Shown here: piece by piece, positions 15,348 through 21,892 of the stretch
How positions within the stretch are numbered: the stretch's first letter is position 1
How the letters are laid out: each line of letters begins with the position of its first letter
Assembly: GCA_002011215.1 (NCBI GenBank)
Contig: MTML01000031.1
Location: 1-34,526 of the forward strand
Direction: 5' to 3'
From: Archaeoglobus sp. JdFR-24
Lineage (GTDB): Archaea; Halobacteriota; Archaeoglobi; Archaeoglobales; Archaeoglobaceae
Length of the DNA stretch: 34,526 bases
Translations under genes and position numbers: made by a program
The notes under the pieces: model-generated
Seen by the model: only the letters and a program-made list of their open reading frames with translations
Database searches by the model: none
Told to the model about the DNA's origin: nothing

Positions 15348-16454
15348 ATGAGTCGATCGAAAATAACTGCAAGTGAAAGTGCGATGAAAGCATCAAAGTC
15401 GAGAAGGCAAAATGGAGAGGTGAAATACCTAATCCTTCGTCCTCTTGGTTATCCTCTCAAGGCAAGTTATCACGAGTATCCGGTAGTTGATAATCCCAGA
15501 GTTTTTGAGAGATATGCTAAAGACCAGTGGAAAGGGGAATTTGTCTCCAAAGGTAAGTTAATTTTTGATATGAGGATGTTTCCAGATTTTGCTTTTGAGA
15601 TTGTTAACTCAGAGCCGGAGTTTGGAGTCATATCTGAATCTACAATAATCCTTGTTGAAAGTCCCAATAAAGGTTTTGAAACGGAGATTGTAAAGGATGT
15701 CACTCTTGATGATGTTGTTGGTCATGAGGAAGCGAAGAGAAAAGTTAGAGTCATTTTAGAGTATCTGAAAAATCCGGAAAAATTTGGCAAATGGGCTCCC
15801 AGAAATGTTCTGTTTTACGGCACTTCCGGGACGGGAAAGACAATGATGGCAAAAGCCCTTGCGAATGAGGCAAAAGTGCCCTTCCTTTCAGTCAAATCTA
15901 CCAAGCTTATTGGAGAACATGTTGGAGATGGTGCGAGGAGAATTCATGAACTCTATGATAGGGCAAGGCATCTTGCTCCATGCATTGTATTTCTAGATGA
16001 GTTTGATTCAATTGCACTGGATAGAAACTATCAAGATCTCAGAGGAGATGTTTCAGAGGTTGTTAATTCTCTTCTGACTGAACTTGATGGTATACAGACG
16101 AATGATGGGATTTGCACAATCGCAGCAACCAACAGGATAGAAATGCTTGACCATTCGATAAAAAGCAGATTCGAGGAGGAAATAATGTTTGGCCTCCCCT
16201 CCTTTAACGAGAGAATGGAAATACTGAAGAAAAATCTGCAGGATTTTCCGCTTAAAGTGGATGCTAAACTTGAAATTGTGGCCAACAACACTGAAGGTCT
16301 CTCTGGCAGGGATATTGTGGAGAAGGTTATAAAATCAGCCCTCCACAGGGCAATTGCGGAAGGTAAAGACAGTATTAAGACGGATGATCTACTTTATTCA
16401 GTGGTTAGGGTTAAAAAACCTGTAAAATCGCCACCAAAGCAAATGTTTATTTAG
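15348..16454 (+). CDS. AAA ATPase of the AMA family
   Basis: A 368-residue single-ring AAA protein. The N-terminal region carries a GYPL motif (residues 34-37), a recognised trait of AMA proteins of Archaeoglobus and methanogens, within a beta-rich substrate domain. The ATPase core has Walker A GTSGTGKT (158-165), Walker B IVFLDEFD (213-220), the second region of homology ATNRIEMLDHSIKSRFEEE with the sensor Asn and arginine-finger area, and a C-terminal helical lid (SGRDIVEKVI). AMA proteins form hexamers and are thought to unfold proteins. No protease gene is adjacent; the next gene is argF, 254 bases on. The gene is divergent from the thpR operon and probably has its own promoter (AATATTAAT near 15313). 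Confidence 0.85.
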   Translation: MSRSKITASESAMKASKSRRQNGEVKYLILRPLGYPLKASYHEYPVVDNPRVFERYAKDQWKGEFVSKGKLIFDMRMFPDFAFEIVNSEPEFGVISESTIILVESPNKGFETEIVKDVTLDDVVGHEEAKRKVRVILEYLKNPEKFGKWAPRNVLFYGTSGTGKTMMAKALANEAKVPFLSVKSTKLIGEHVGDGARRIHELYDRARHLAPCIVFLDEFDSIALDRNYQDLRGDVSEVVNSLLTELDGIQTNDGICTIAATNRIEMLDHSIKSRFEEEIMFGLPSFNERMEILKKNLQDFPLKVDAKLEIVANNTEGLSGRDIVEKVIKSALHRAIAEGKDSIKTDDLLYSVVRVKKPVKSPPKQMFI

Positions 16455-16486
16455 ATTTGTTGATTTATTTGTTTTTCCTCTTTTCT
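16455..16486 (+). terminator. T-rich tract after the AMA gene
   Basis: Clusters of T (ATTTGTTGATTTATTTG, then TTTTTCC and TTTTC) begin directly at the AMA stop codon. Archaeal RNA polymerase ends at such T-runs. No stem is seen. Confidence 0.4.
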
Positions 16487-16510
16487 AACCATCTATCCTA
16501 ACCATCTATC
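16485..16510 (+). repeat. Tandem duplication of 13 bases
   Basis: CTAACCATCTATC occurs twice head to tail in the 254-base gap between AMA and argF. Further on (about 16580-16612) short GCTTATGC repeats also occur. No function is evident. Confidence 0.7.
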
Positions 16511-16708
16511 TTTCCTGGCTATATGGGTCTTTCATTTAGAATCTGAACTCTAATCTATTTTCTCAGATTGTCACTGGTTTCTATCTTATGGCTTATGCCT
16601 TATTGCTTATGCTGACAGTATGATTATATAAAAAATAATTTTAAAAGTCAGATAAAGAAAAAGTTATTTATCGGTTGTTTTATGAACTTCTCTTTGCAGG
16701 GTGTGTTT

Positions 16709-17623
16709 ATGAAGCATCTACTCTCAATTTCCGATTTGAGTAGGGATGAAATATCTGAAATTCTTGAGCTTGCTGAGAAGCTCAAATCTGAAAGGTATAA
16801 AGGAATGGTTACGGATTATCTTAAAAACAAAAGTCTTGCCATGATTTTTGAATTGCCCTCTACCAGGACAAGAGTATCCTTTGAGGTAGCTATGACTGAT
16901 TTGGGGGGTCATGCTCTTTATCTTGGCTGGAAGGATCTTCAGCTTGGAAGGGGGGAACCGATTAAAGATACAGCAAGAGTTCTATCGAGGTATGTTCATG
17001 CGGTGATGATCAGAGCCCGAAGTCATAGCATTATTGAAGAATTTGCATCATATTCAATGGTGCCAGTAATCAATGGCCTCAGTAATCTTGAGCATCCATG
17101 TCAGATCCTTGCAGACCTCATGACAATAAAAGAATACAAAGGAAACCTTAAAAAGTTAAAAGTTGCGTGGGTGGGAGATGGTAACAACGTTTGCAACTCT
17201 CTGATACTTGCCGGGGTGATTATGGAAATGGAAGTCATCTACTCAACTCCCCCGGATTACAAACCTGACGAAGCGATTCTGAAAAAAGCTGCTGAAATGA
17301 AAGGTAAGATAGGGTATGTTCAGAATCCTGCAGAAGCAGTTAAGGATGCGGATGTCATTTATACGGATGTATGGACCTCAATGGGACATGAAGAGGAACG
17401 AAGAAAGAGATTGAGAGCATTCAGAGACTATCAAGTAAATATGGATTTAATAAGTCATGCACCGGAAGATGTCATTGTTTTGCACTGTTTGCCAGCTCAC
17501 AGAGGCGAGGAAATAACGGATGATGTTATAGAGAGCTCAAATTCTGTGATATATGATCAGTCTGAGAACAGATTGCATGCCCAAAAAGCTGTATTGCTGA
17601 AATTTATGGGTGGACTTGATTAA
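16709..17623 (+). CDS. argF: Ornithine carbamoyltransferase
   Basis: A 304-residue carbamoyltransferase that makes citrulline from ornithine and carbamoyl phosphate in arginine synthesis. The carbamoyl-phosphate site ELPSTRTRVSFE (STRTR at residues 51-55), the HPCQILADLMT block, the VGDGNNVCNSL segment, the SMG loop in VWTSMGHEEE, and the ornithine-type HCLPAHRG near the C-terminus are all visible. ATG 16709 is preferred to an in-frame ATG at 16682 because GGGTG lies just before it and the protein then opens MKHLLSISDLS as is usual. The length is normal. nadE follows 54 bases later on the same strand. Confidence 0.95.
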   Translation: MKHLLSISDLSRDEISEILELAEKLKSERYKGMVTDYLKNKSLAMIFELPSTRTRVSFEVAMTDLGGHALYLGWKDLQLGRGEPIKDTARVLSRYVHAVMIRARSHSIIEEFASYSMVPVINGLSNLEHPCQILADLMTIKEYKGNLKKLKVAWVGDGNNVCNSLILAGVIMEMEVIYSTPPDYKPDEAILKKAAEMKGKIGYVQNPAEAVKDADVIYTDVWTSMGHEEERRKRLRAFRDYQVNMDLISHAPEDVIVLHCLPAHRGEEITDDVIESSNSVIYDQSENRLHAQKAVLLKFMGGLD

Positions 17624-17677
17624 CTCCTGGATTGGTGGATGAACATCTAAGATAGTTTGCATTCAGGGGGCACTTGA

Positions 17678-18508
17678 TTGAATTGGGAAAAAGTAGCTGA
17701 AAAGATTGTTGCATTCATAAGAGAATATGTGGATAGAAATGGAGCAAATGGAGCAGTTTTAGGGTTGAGTGGTGGAATTGATAGTGCATGTGTGGGATTT
17801 CTGTGTAAAAGGGCTCTTGGAGAAGAAAAAGTGTTGGCTTTAATAATGCCTGAAAAAGGTGTAACATCTGCTGAAGATATCAAGGATGCGCTTGACGTTT
17901 GCAAAATTTTGAACATAAACTGCAAAATAATAGATATATCTCCGGTAGTAGCCTCGATTTCGGGAATTATACGATCAGGTTATGGAATATGCAGTTCTGA
18001 AGCTGGCAATACCAGTTCTTTAATTTTAGATCCGGCCTTCAGGAAAACAGCCTACGCCAACATAAAACCGAGAATCAGAATGATTCTGAGCTATTTTTAT
18101 GCCAACTCTATGAACAGAATTGTAGTGGGAACTGGAAATAAAAGTGAGTTCATGGTAGGATATTTCACCAAATATGGAGATGGTGGGTGCGATATTTTAC
18201 CAATAGGGGATCTATATAAAACTGAAGTGCTACAGCTTGCGAAGCATTTGGGCATTCCTGAGAAAATAATACTGAAAAAACCCTCTGCAGGGTTGTGGGT
18301 GGGACAAACTGACGAGGATGAAATGGGCATCAGCTATGCAAAACTTGACAGAATTTTGATGTTGCTTGAAAATAAAATCCCGGCAGAAGACATCCCAGAG
18401 CTTGCAGGTGTGGATGATAAAGATGTCGAAAAGGTAATGATCATGGTTAAAAGAAGCGCTCACAAAAGGATGATGCCCCGGATTCCATCTGTAAGGCACC
18501 TCATCTGA
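17678..18508 (+). CDS. nadE: NH3-dependent NAD+ synthetase
   Basis: A 276-residue NAD synthetase of the ammonia-dependent type, converting deamido-NAD to NAD with ATP. The ATP-pyrophosphatase loop LSGGIDSA (residues 30-37), GTGNKSEFMVGYFTKYGDGGCD in two blocks, and KPSAGLWVGQTDEDEMG are diagnostic. There is no glutaminase domain. The start codon is TTG with AGGGGG 7 bases upstream, a start type that recurs in this window (thpR, cdhA, cooC). It lies 54 bases behind argF and may be cotranscribed; it converges with the pgi gene. Confidence 0.95.
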   Translation: MNWEKVAEKIVAFIREYVDRNGANGAVLGLSGGIDSACVGFLCKRALGEEKVLALIMPEKGVTSAEDIKDALDVCKILNINCKIIDISPVVASISGIIRSGYGICSSEAGNTSSLILDPAFRKTAYANIKPRIRMILSYFYANSMNRIVVGTGNKSEFMVGYFTKYGDGGCDILPIGDLYKTEVLQLAKHLGIPEKIILKKPSAGLWVGQTDEDEMGISYAKLDRILMLLENKIPAEDIPELAGVDDKDVEKVMIMVKRSAHKRMMPRIPSVRHLI

Positions 18509-18648
18509 GATATGAACGATACTGAACTTGAATAATACTGGACTTAGGTTACATTGGATCTGTTGAAATCGGGAAATATTCTCTTGAGTTCGGCAACCCC
18601 ATTCCAGAATTAATAATAGGTTTGAAAATGTGGCTATGATTAAATTAT

Positions 18649-18675
18649 GCCTAAACCGCCTAAACCGCCTAAACC
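18649..18675 (+). repeat. Three perfect tandem copies of a 9-base unit
   Basis: GCCTAAACC is repeated three times head to tail. The third copy overlaps the stop codon of the minus-strand pgi gene (18669-18671), so slippage here would extend or shift the pgi 3' end by multiples of nine. Confidence 0.8.
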
Positions 18676-19388
18676 TCTTCAAAGGCACTTTCGAACAATT
18701 TGAGATATTTGGATGGTTTATACAGGAATTCAAGCTTTTCTGGGGTTTTTATTAGATTGTACATCTCGTCACTTTTTTTGAGACCAAGTTCTTTTGGAAT
18801 CTTTGGTTTGACGAATCTGGGTTCAGGAACGATACTATAATTTTCATTTTTGATCCAACCATCTTCAGTGTAGTAGTAGCATGCCCCCCTTTTATGAGTA
18901 TATGATTCATACATGGATGAAAAGCCTCTGTAAACCCAGTTGGAGGATTTTAATCCTTTATCTGTCGGATTTACCATAACGTGCCCGTAGTTCGGCGGGA
19001 CAATTATCTTATCACCTTTACGAGCCTCTACTATTATAATATCTTCGATTCCATCTCCACTCGGTTTCTGCAGAATAAAATATGCATATCCTTCGAGGAT
19101 TTCGTAAATTTCGGGATATGTGAGGCCAGTTTCAACCTCTGGATGGTAGTGTCCGTAGGTTTTTATGTATTCTTTTCCAATTTTTCCGGGACTGGTAAAT
19201 GTGAGATCAAACCTGAGTGAGTTCTCAATTATTTTTTGCCGGTCATTGGGGCTATGGTAAATATCTCTGAACATATTATATGCCGGAAAGTTTTCTTTTA
19301 ATTCATCAGGAGAGGCGAGTACTGGCTTTAAATCATAAGCATATCTTATTTCAGCTTTGAATTTCACCCCACCGATCTCGAGTTCCAT
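18669..19388 (-). CDS. pgi: Glucose-6-phosphate isomerase, archaeal cupin type
   Basis: A 239-residue cupin-type phosphoglucose isomerase, the metal-dependent enzyme of Euryarchaeota that interconverts glucose 6-phosphate and fructose 6-phosphate. The metal-binding cupin motifs are visible: YGHYHPEVETGLTYPEIYE (two His and a Glu) and PPNYGHVMVNP (fourth ligand His). The protein is longer than the Pyrococcus enzyme (about 190 residues) because of a C-terminal extension of some 50 residues, with EPRFVKPKIPKELGLKK. A TATA box lies 26 bases upstream of ATG 19388, giving a leaderless start. It is divergent from the Fwd-like operon. Confidence 0.92.
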   Translation of the reverse strand: MELEIGGVKFKAEIRYAYDLKPVLASPDELKENFPAYNMFRDIYHSPNDRQKIIENSLRFDLTFTSPGKIGKEYIKTYGHYHPEVETGLTYPEIYEILEGYAYFILQKPSGDGIEDIIIVEARKGDKIIVPPNYGHVMVNPTDKGLKSSNWVYRGFSSMYESYTHKRGACYYYTEDGWIKNENYSIVPEPRFVKPKIPKELGLKKSDEMYNLIKTPEKLEFLYKPSKYLKLFESAFEEV

Positions 19389-19406
19389 AGAGAAAATAGG
19401 TCGAGT

Positions 19407-19420
19407 AATTAATAAATTTT
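19407..19420 (-). promoter_or_regulatory. TATA box for pgi
   Basis: The minus strand reads AAAATTTATTAATT, centred 26 bases upstream of ATG 19388. Confidence 0.5.
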
Positions 19421-19601
19421 ATTATTTTGAGAGTAATGAACCGCGGAATAATAAATTCACTGGATAATAAATCCGCTCACAACTTCAAATTAAATTATTA
19501 ATAATTAAAAGTACTCTTTTCTGGAATAAAGCGTGAACAGTTTTGATTTTTTCATTCAAAAAACCGAAAGGTTAAATAATTAAAAAATTGAAGGGAGGAT
19601 G

Positions 19602-20072
19602 ATGCCAATAACTCCAATGGAAGTTTATAAACTGCTTCCGAAAACAAACTGCAAAAAATGCGGCGAGACAACTTGCATGAGTTTTGCTTTTAAGCTTATA
19701 AACAGGGAGAAAACCCTTGAGGAATGCACACCTCTTTTTGAAGAACAAAAATACTCAAAACAATTTGAGTCCCTTCAGAAGCTATTAGAGCCTTTGAAGA
19801 ATGCAACTGAAACTGGGTTGATAGTGGACGAAAATCTTTGCGTTGGCTGTGCGAACTGTGTTGTGGTATGTCCTGTGCATGCCTCAGAAGATCCCCATGG
19901 TACAGGCTATGGACTTGGCCCGACAATTGAGGATCCGATATTGAGGATTGAAGATGGTGTGGTTAAAGTTATCAACATGATGAAATGCAGAAGATACGGA
20001 AAAAACAGAGTTCTCTGTGTTGCATGCAGAGAGAACTGCCCAAGTGATGCAATAAGATTTTTGGAGGGTTGA
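19602..20072 (+). CDS. Ferredoxin with CdhE-type Fe-S domain, partner of FwdB/FwdD
   Basis: A 156-residue iron-sulfur protein with three predicted [4Fe-4S] clusters. The first is an N-terminal domain with Cys17, Cys20, Cys25 and Cys42, nearly identical in layout to the Fe-S domain that opens the ACDS gamma subunit CdhE (EVYKLLPKTNC here, EVYKFLPQTNC there). It is followed by CVGCANCVVVCP and an irregular C-x9-CVACRENCP motif. It stands where fwdG stands in fwd operons and probably supplies electrons to the FwdB-like subunit encoded 1 base later. GGGAGG ends 3 bases before ATG 19602, so this start is preferred to the adjoining ATG at 19599. Ordinary FwdG is shorter with two clusters, so this is a hybrid. 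Confidence 0.75.
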   Translation: MPITPMEVYKLLPKTNCKKCGETTCMSFAFKLINREKTLEECTPLFEEQKYSKQFESLQKLLEPLKNATETGLIVDENLCVGCANCVVVCPVHASEDPHGTGYGLGPTIEDPILRIEDGVVKVINMMKCRRYGKNRVLCVACRENCPSDAIRFLEG

Positions 20073-20073
20073 A

Positions 20074-21279
20074 ATGATTACCTGTGCTGGCTGCTCCTGT
20101 CTCTGTACAGATATAGTATTCAGGAATGGAAAAATTTTCAACGCATGTAGAAGAGGTGCAGGCATATTCCTCAACAGAGATGCTAACCGTGCCAAACCCA
20201 TGGTGGATAGAGAAGAGGTAAAATTCGATAGGGCTGTTGAAAAAGCCATTGAAATAATCTCCTCATCAGAAAATCTGGCAATCTATGGTCTTGATACGGT
20301 ATCACTTGAAGCTCAAAAAATTGCCATAGAAATTGCTGAGAAAAAGAGAGCTTATATTGATGACAACTCCTCCTACTGTCTTGGAGACTTTATAAGGTTA
20401 ATTCTGGAAAAAAAGGTTCCAACAACGACACTGGATGAAGTAAAAAACAATGCATATGTGTTATTCTACTGGGGCACAGACCCATACCACAGTCTCTCAA
20501 GACATCTTTCCAGATATACTTATTATCCCAGGGGAGGAAAAAGACAGAGGGGATATGAGGAAGACCGGTTTCTGATTGTTGCGGATGTTAGAAAAAGCCA
20601 TACAGCGATGCTTGCAAAGAAGAATTCGCGATTCATTGAAGTGGAAGATGATGTTGAACTTGTCAATGCTTTTATTGACACAATGGATGGGAAAGCCACG
20701 AAATATTCTGAGGTCACTGCCAGGATTATAAAAGAAATGAAAAAAGGTGGTTTTGGCGTTATATTTGGTGGATTGGGTCTGAGATACGGTCTTAAAGGAA
20801 ACTATGACTTGTTCGTGGAGATGATAAATAGAATGAATGAATTCTCTGAAGTATATTTTATGCCTGCAGGATGTCATCCTAACATGCGGGGATTCAATGA
20901 ACTGATGTTTCAGAAAACAGGGGAAATAAACAGGTACAGTTTTGAATACACAGAATCAAAACCCGAATTTGAGTTCAGCAAACTCTTGATGAATGATACA
21001 GTAGATACAGCAGTTATAATTGGCACCGATCCATTAAACTCTCTTCCTTTTGAAGTGGCCAGAAAACTCAATCAGATTGATACCGTTGTCATCGATCCAA
21101 GAGCGTCTCTGACCTCTAAGATAGCAAAAGTTATGATTCCATCCTCTATATCTGGCGTTGAACAGGGTGGGACGATGATAAGGGTCGATGGGGTGAGGAT
21201 TGATATAAACCCACTTATTGAAAACGATTTTGAGAGAACAGATGAGGGCATTCTTAAGACAATACTGGAGGGAATTTGA
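20074..21279 (+). CDS. fwdB: FwdB-like formylmethanofuran dehydrogenase catalytic subunit, divergent
   Basis: A 401-residue molybdopterin/tungstopterin oxidoreductase of the FwdB family, which reduces CO2 to formate within formylmethanofuran dehydrogenase. An N-terminal [4Fe-4S] site is formed by Cys4, Cys7, Cys11 and Cys25. The pterin-binding block YWGTDPYHSLSRHLSRYTYYP is typical of the family. The metal ligand position is Cys102, but the next residue is Leu103 where FwdB has His (CHG). The later MPAGCHPNMRGFN lacks the Arg found in the usual MPMRGHYN. Those residues are described as catalytic in the Methanothermobacter enzyme. FwdD follows, overlapping by one base. No FwdA or FwdC is nearby, so the reaction may differ from the canonical one. 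Confidence 0.8.
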   Translation: MITCAGCSCLCTDIVFRNGKIFNACRRGAGIFLNRDANRAKPMVDREEVKFDRAVEKAIEIISSSENLAIYGLDTVSLEAQKIAIEIAEKKRAYIDDNSSYCLGDFIRLILEKKVPTTTLDEVKNNAYVLFYWGTDPYHSLSRHLSRYTYYPRGGKRQRGYEEDRFLIVADVRKSHTAMLAKKNSRFIEVEDDVELVNAFIDTMDGKATKYSEVTARIIKEMKKGGFGVIFGGLGLRYGLKGNYDLFVEMINRMNEFSEVYFMPAGCHPNMRGFNELMFQKTGEINRYSFEYTESKPEFEFSKLLMNDTVDTAVIIGTDPLNSLPFEVARKLNQIDTVVIDPRASLTSKIAKVMIPSSISGVEQGGTMIRVDGVRIDINPLIENDFERTDEGILKTILEGI

Positions 21280-21695
21280 TGGGGATGAAATTTGGAAAGT
21301 TCATAAAAAAGACAACAATTGAAATAATTGTTGCGAGAAGTTCCTTTCAAGGTGAAGTCGCAGACAGGGGAAAACTCACTGAAGAGTTTGTAAAAAATTC
21401 AGCGGTGCTCTTTCTTCATCCTGATTTCGCTAGGGAAAGGGGTTTCAAGGAAGGTGATGTTGTTGAAGTGGAAAAAGATGGCCGAATTTTAAAGCTTGCA
21501 GTCAGAATAACTGAAACTGCACCAAAGAAAGGAGGTATGATTCCAAACAGCATTTATGCGAATTATTTTGTAATAAATAACCTGAAAAAATTCGAAGCAT
21601 CGATTTCACCCTCCAACGGTAGGGTGACGAAAGTGGATGAATTACTCAATACAATTAGTAATAATAAAATCAAAAAAAGTAACATTGAATATTAA
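21279..21695 (+). CDS. fwdD: FwdD-like molybdopterin dinucleotide-binding subunit
   Basis: A 138-residue protein matching FwdD, the separate C-terminal pterin-dinucleotide-binding domain of formylmethanofuran dehydrogenase. Seen are the double-psi barrel block LHPDFARERGFKEGDVVEV and a GGMIPNSIYANYFV segment corresponding to the cofactor-contacting strand near the family's PYGPWAN. It starts at ATG 21279, whose A is the last base of the fwdB TGA, with GGAGGG upstream; an in-frame TTG at 21276 is less likely. Together with FwdB it would hold the bis-pterin metal site. The C-terminal ten residues are polar and Asn/Lys-rich. Confidence 0.8.
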   Translation: MGMKFGKFIKKTTIEIIVARSSFQGEVADRGKLTEEFVKNSAVLFLHPDFARERGFKEGDVVEVEKDGRILKLAVRITETAPKKGGMIPNSIYANYFVINNLKKFEASISPSNGRVTKVDELLNTISNNKIKKSNIEY

Positions 21696-21737
21696 AATAC
21701 TTTAAAAAAGTAATATTAAACGAAAAATATCGATTAA

Positions 21738-21748
21738 CTTAAAAATAC
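21738..21748 (+). promoter_or_regulatory. Candidate TATA box for the cdh operon
   Basis: CTTAAAAATAC lies in the 147-base gap between fwdD and cdhA. Transcription would then begin near 21769 and give a leader of about 74 bases, unusual among the mostly leaderless promoters here. Confidence 0.45.
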
Positions 21749-21799
21749 AAGTAAGGAAAAATTGAATTGATAACACAAAGGAGGGGGAACCGGAAAAGT

Positions 21800-21892
21800 A
21801 TGGGAGCGAATTGCAGGTTAATAGATGGGGAGATAAATATAATTGAAAAGCTTTATTGTGGAAAAATTGGAGGTGGAACAGGTGGTTTTTGA
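21800..21892 (+). other. Possible 30-codon upstream ORF overlapping the cdhA start
   Basis: An ATG at 21800 opens a 30-codon frame (MGANCRLIDG at the start, ending GGTGGF) in a different frame from cdhA and overlapping its start by 50 bases. A strong GGAGGGGG (21780-21787) lies 12 bases before this ATG, which is rather far. It could be a leader peptide coupling translation to cdhA, or chance. Confidence 0.25.

Noticed and set aside
15348..16454. Proteasome-activating nucleotidase or Cdc48
   Set aside because: No N-terminal coiled coil as in PAN and only one ATPase ring, unlike Cdc48; the GYPL motif and length point to AMA.
20074..21695. Complete formylmethanofuran dehydrogenase operon
   Set aside because: Only B-, D- and ferredoxin-type genes are present; FwdA, FwdC and FwdF are absent from the window.
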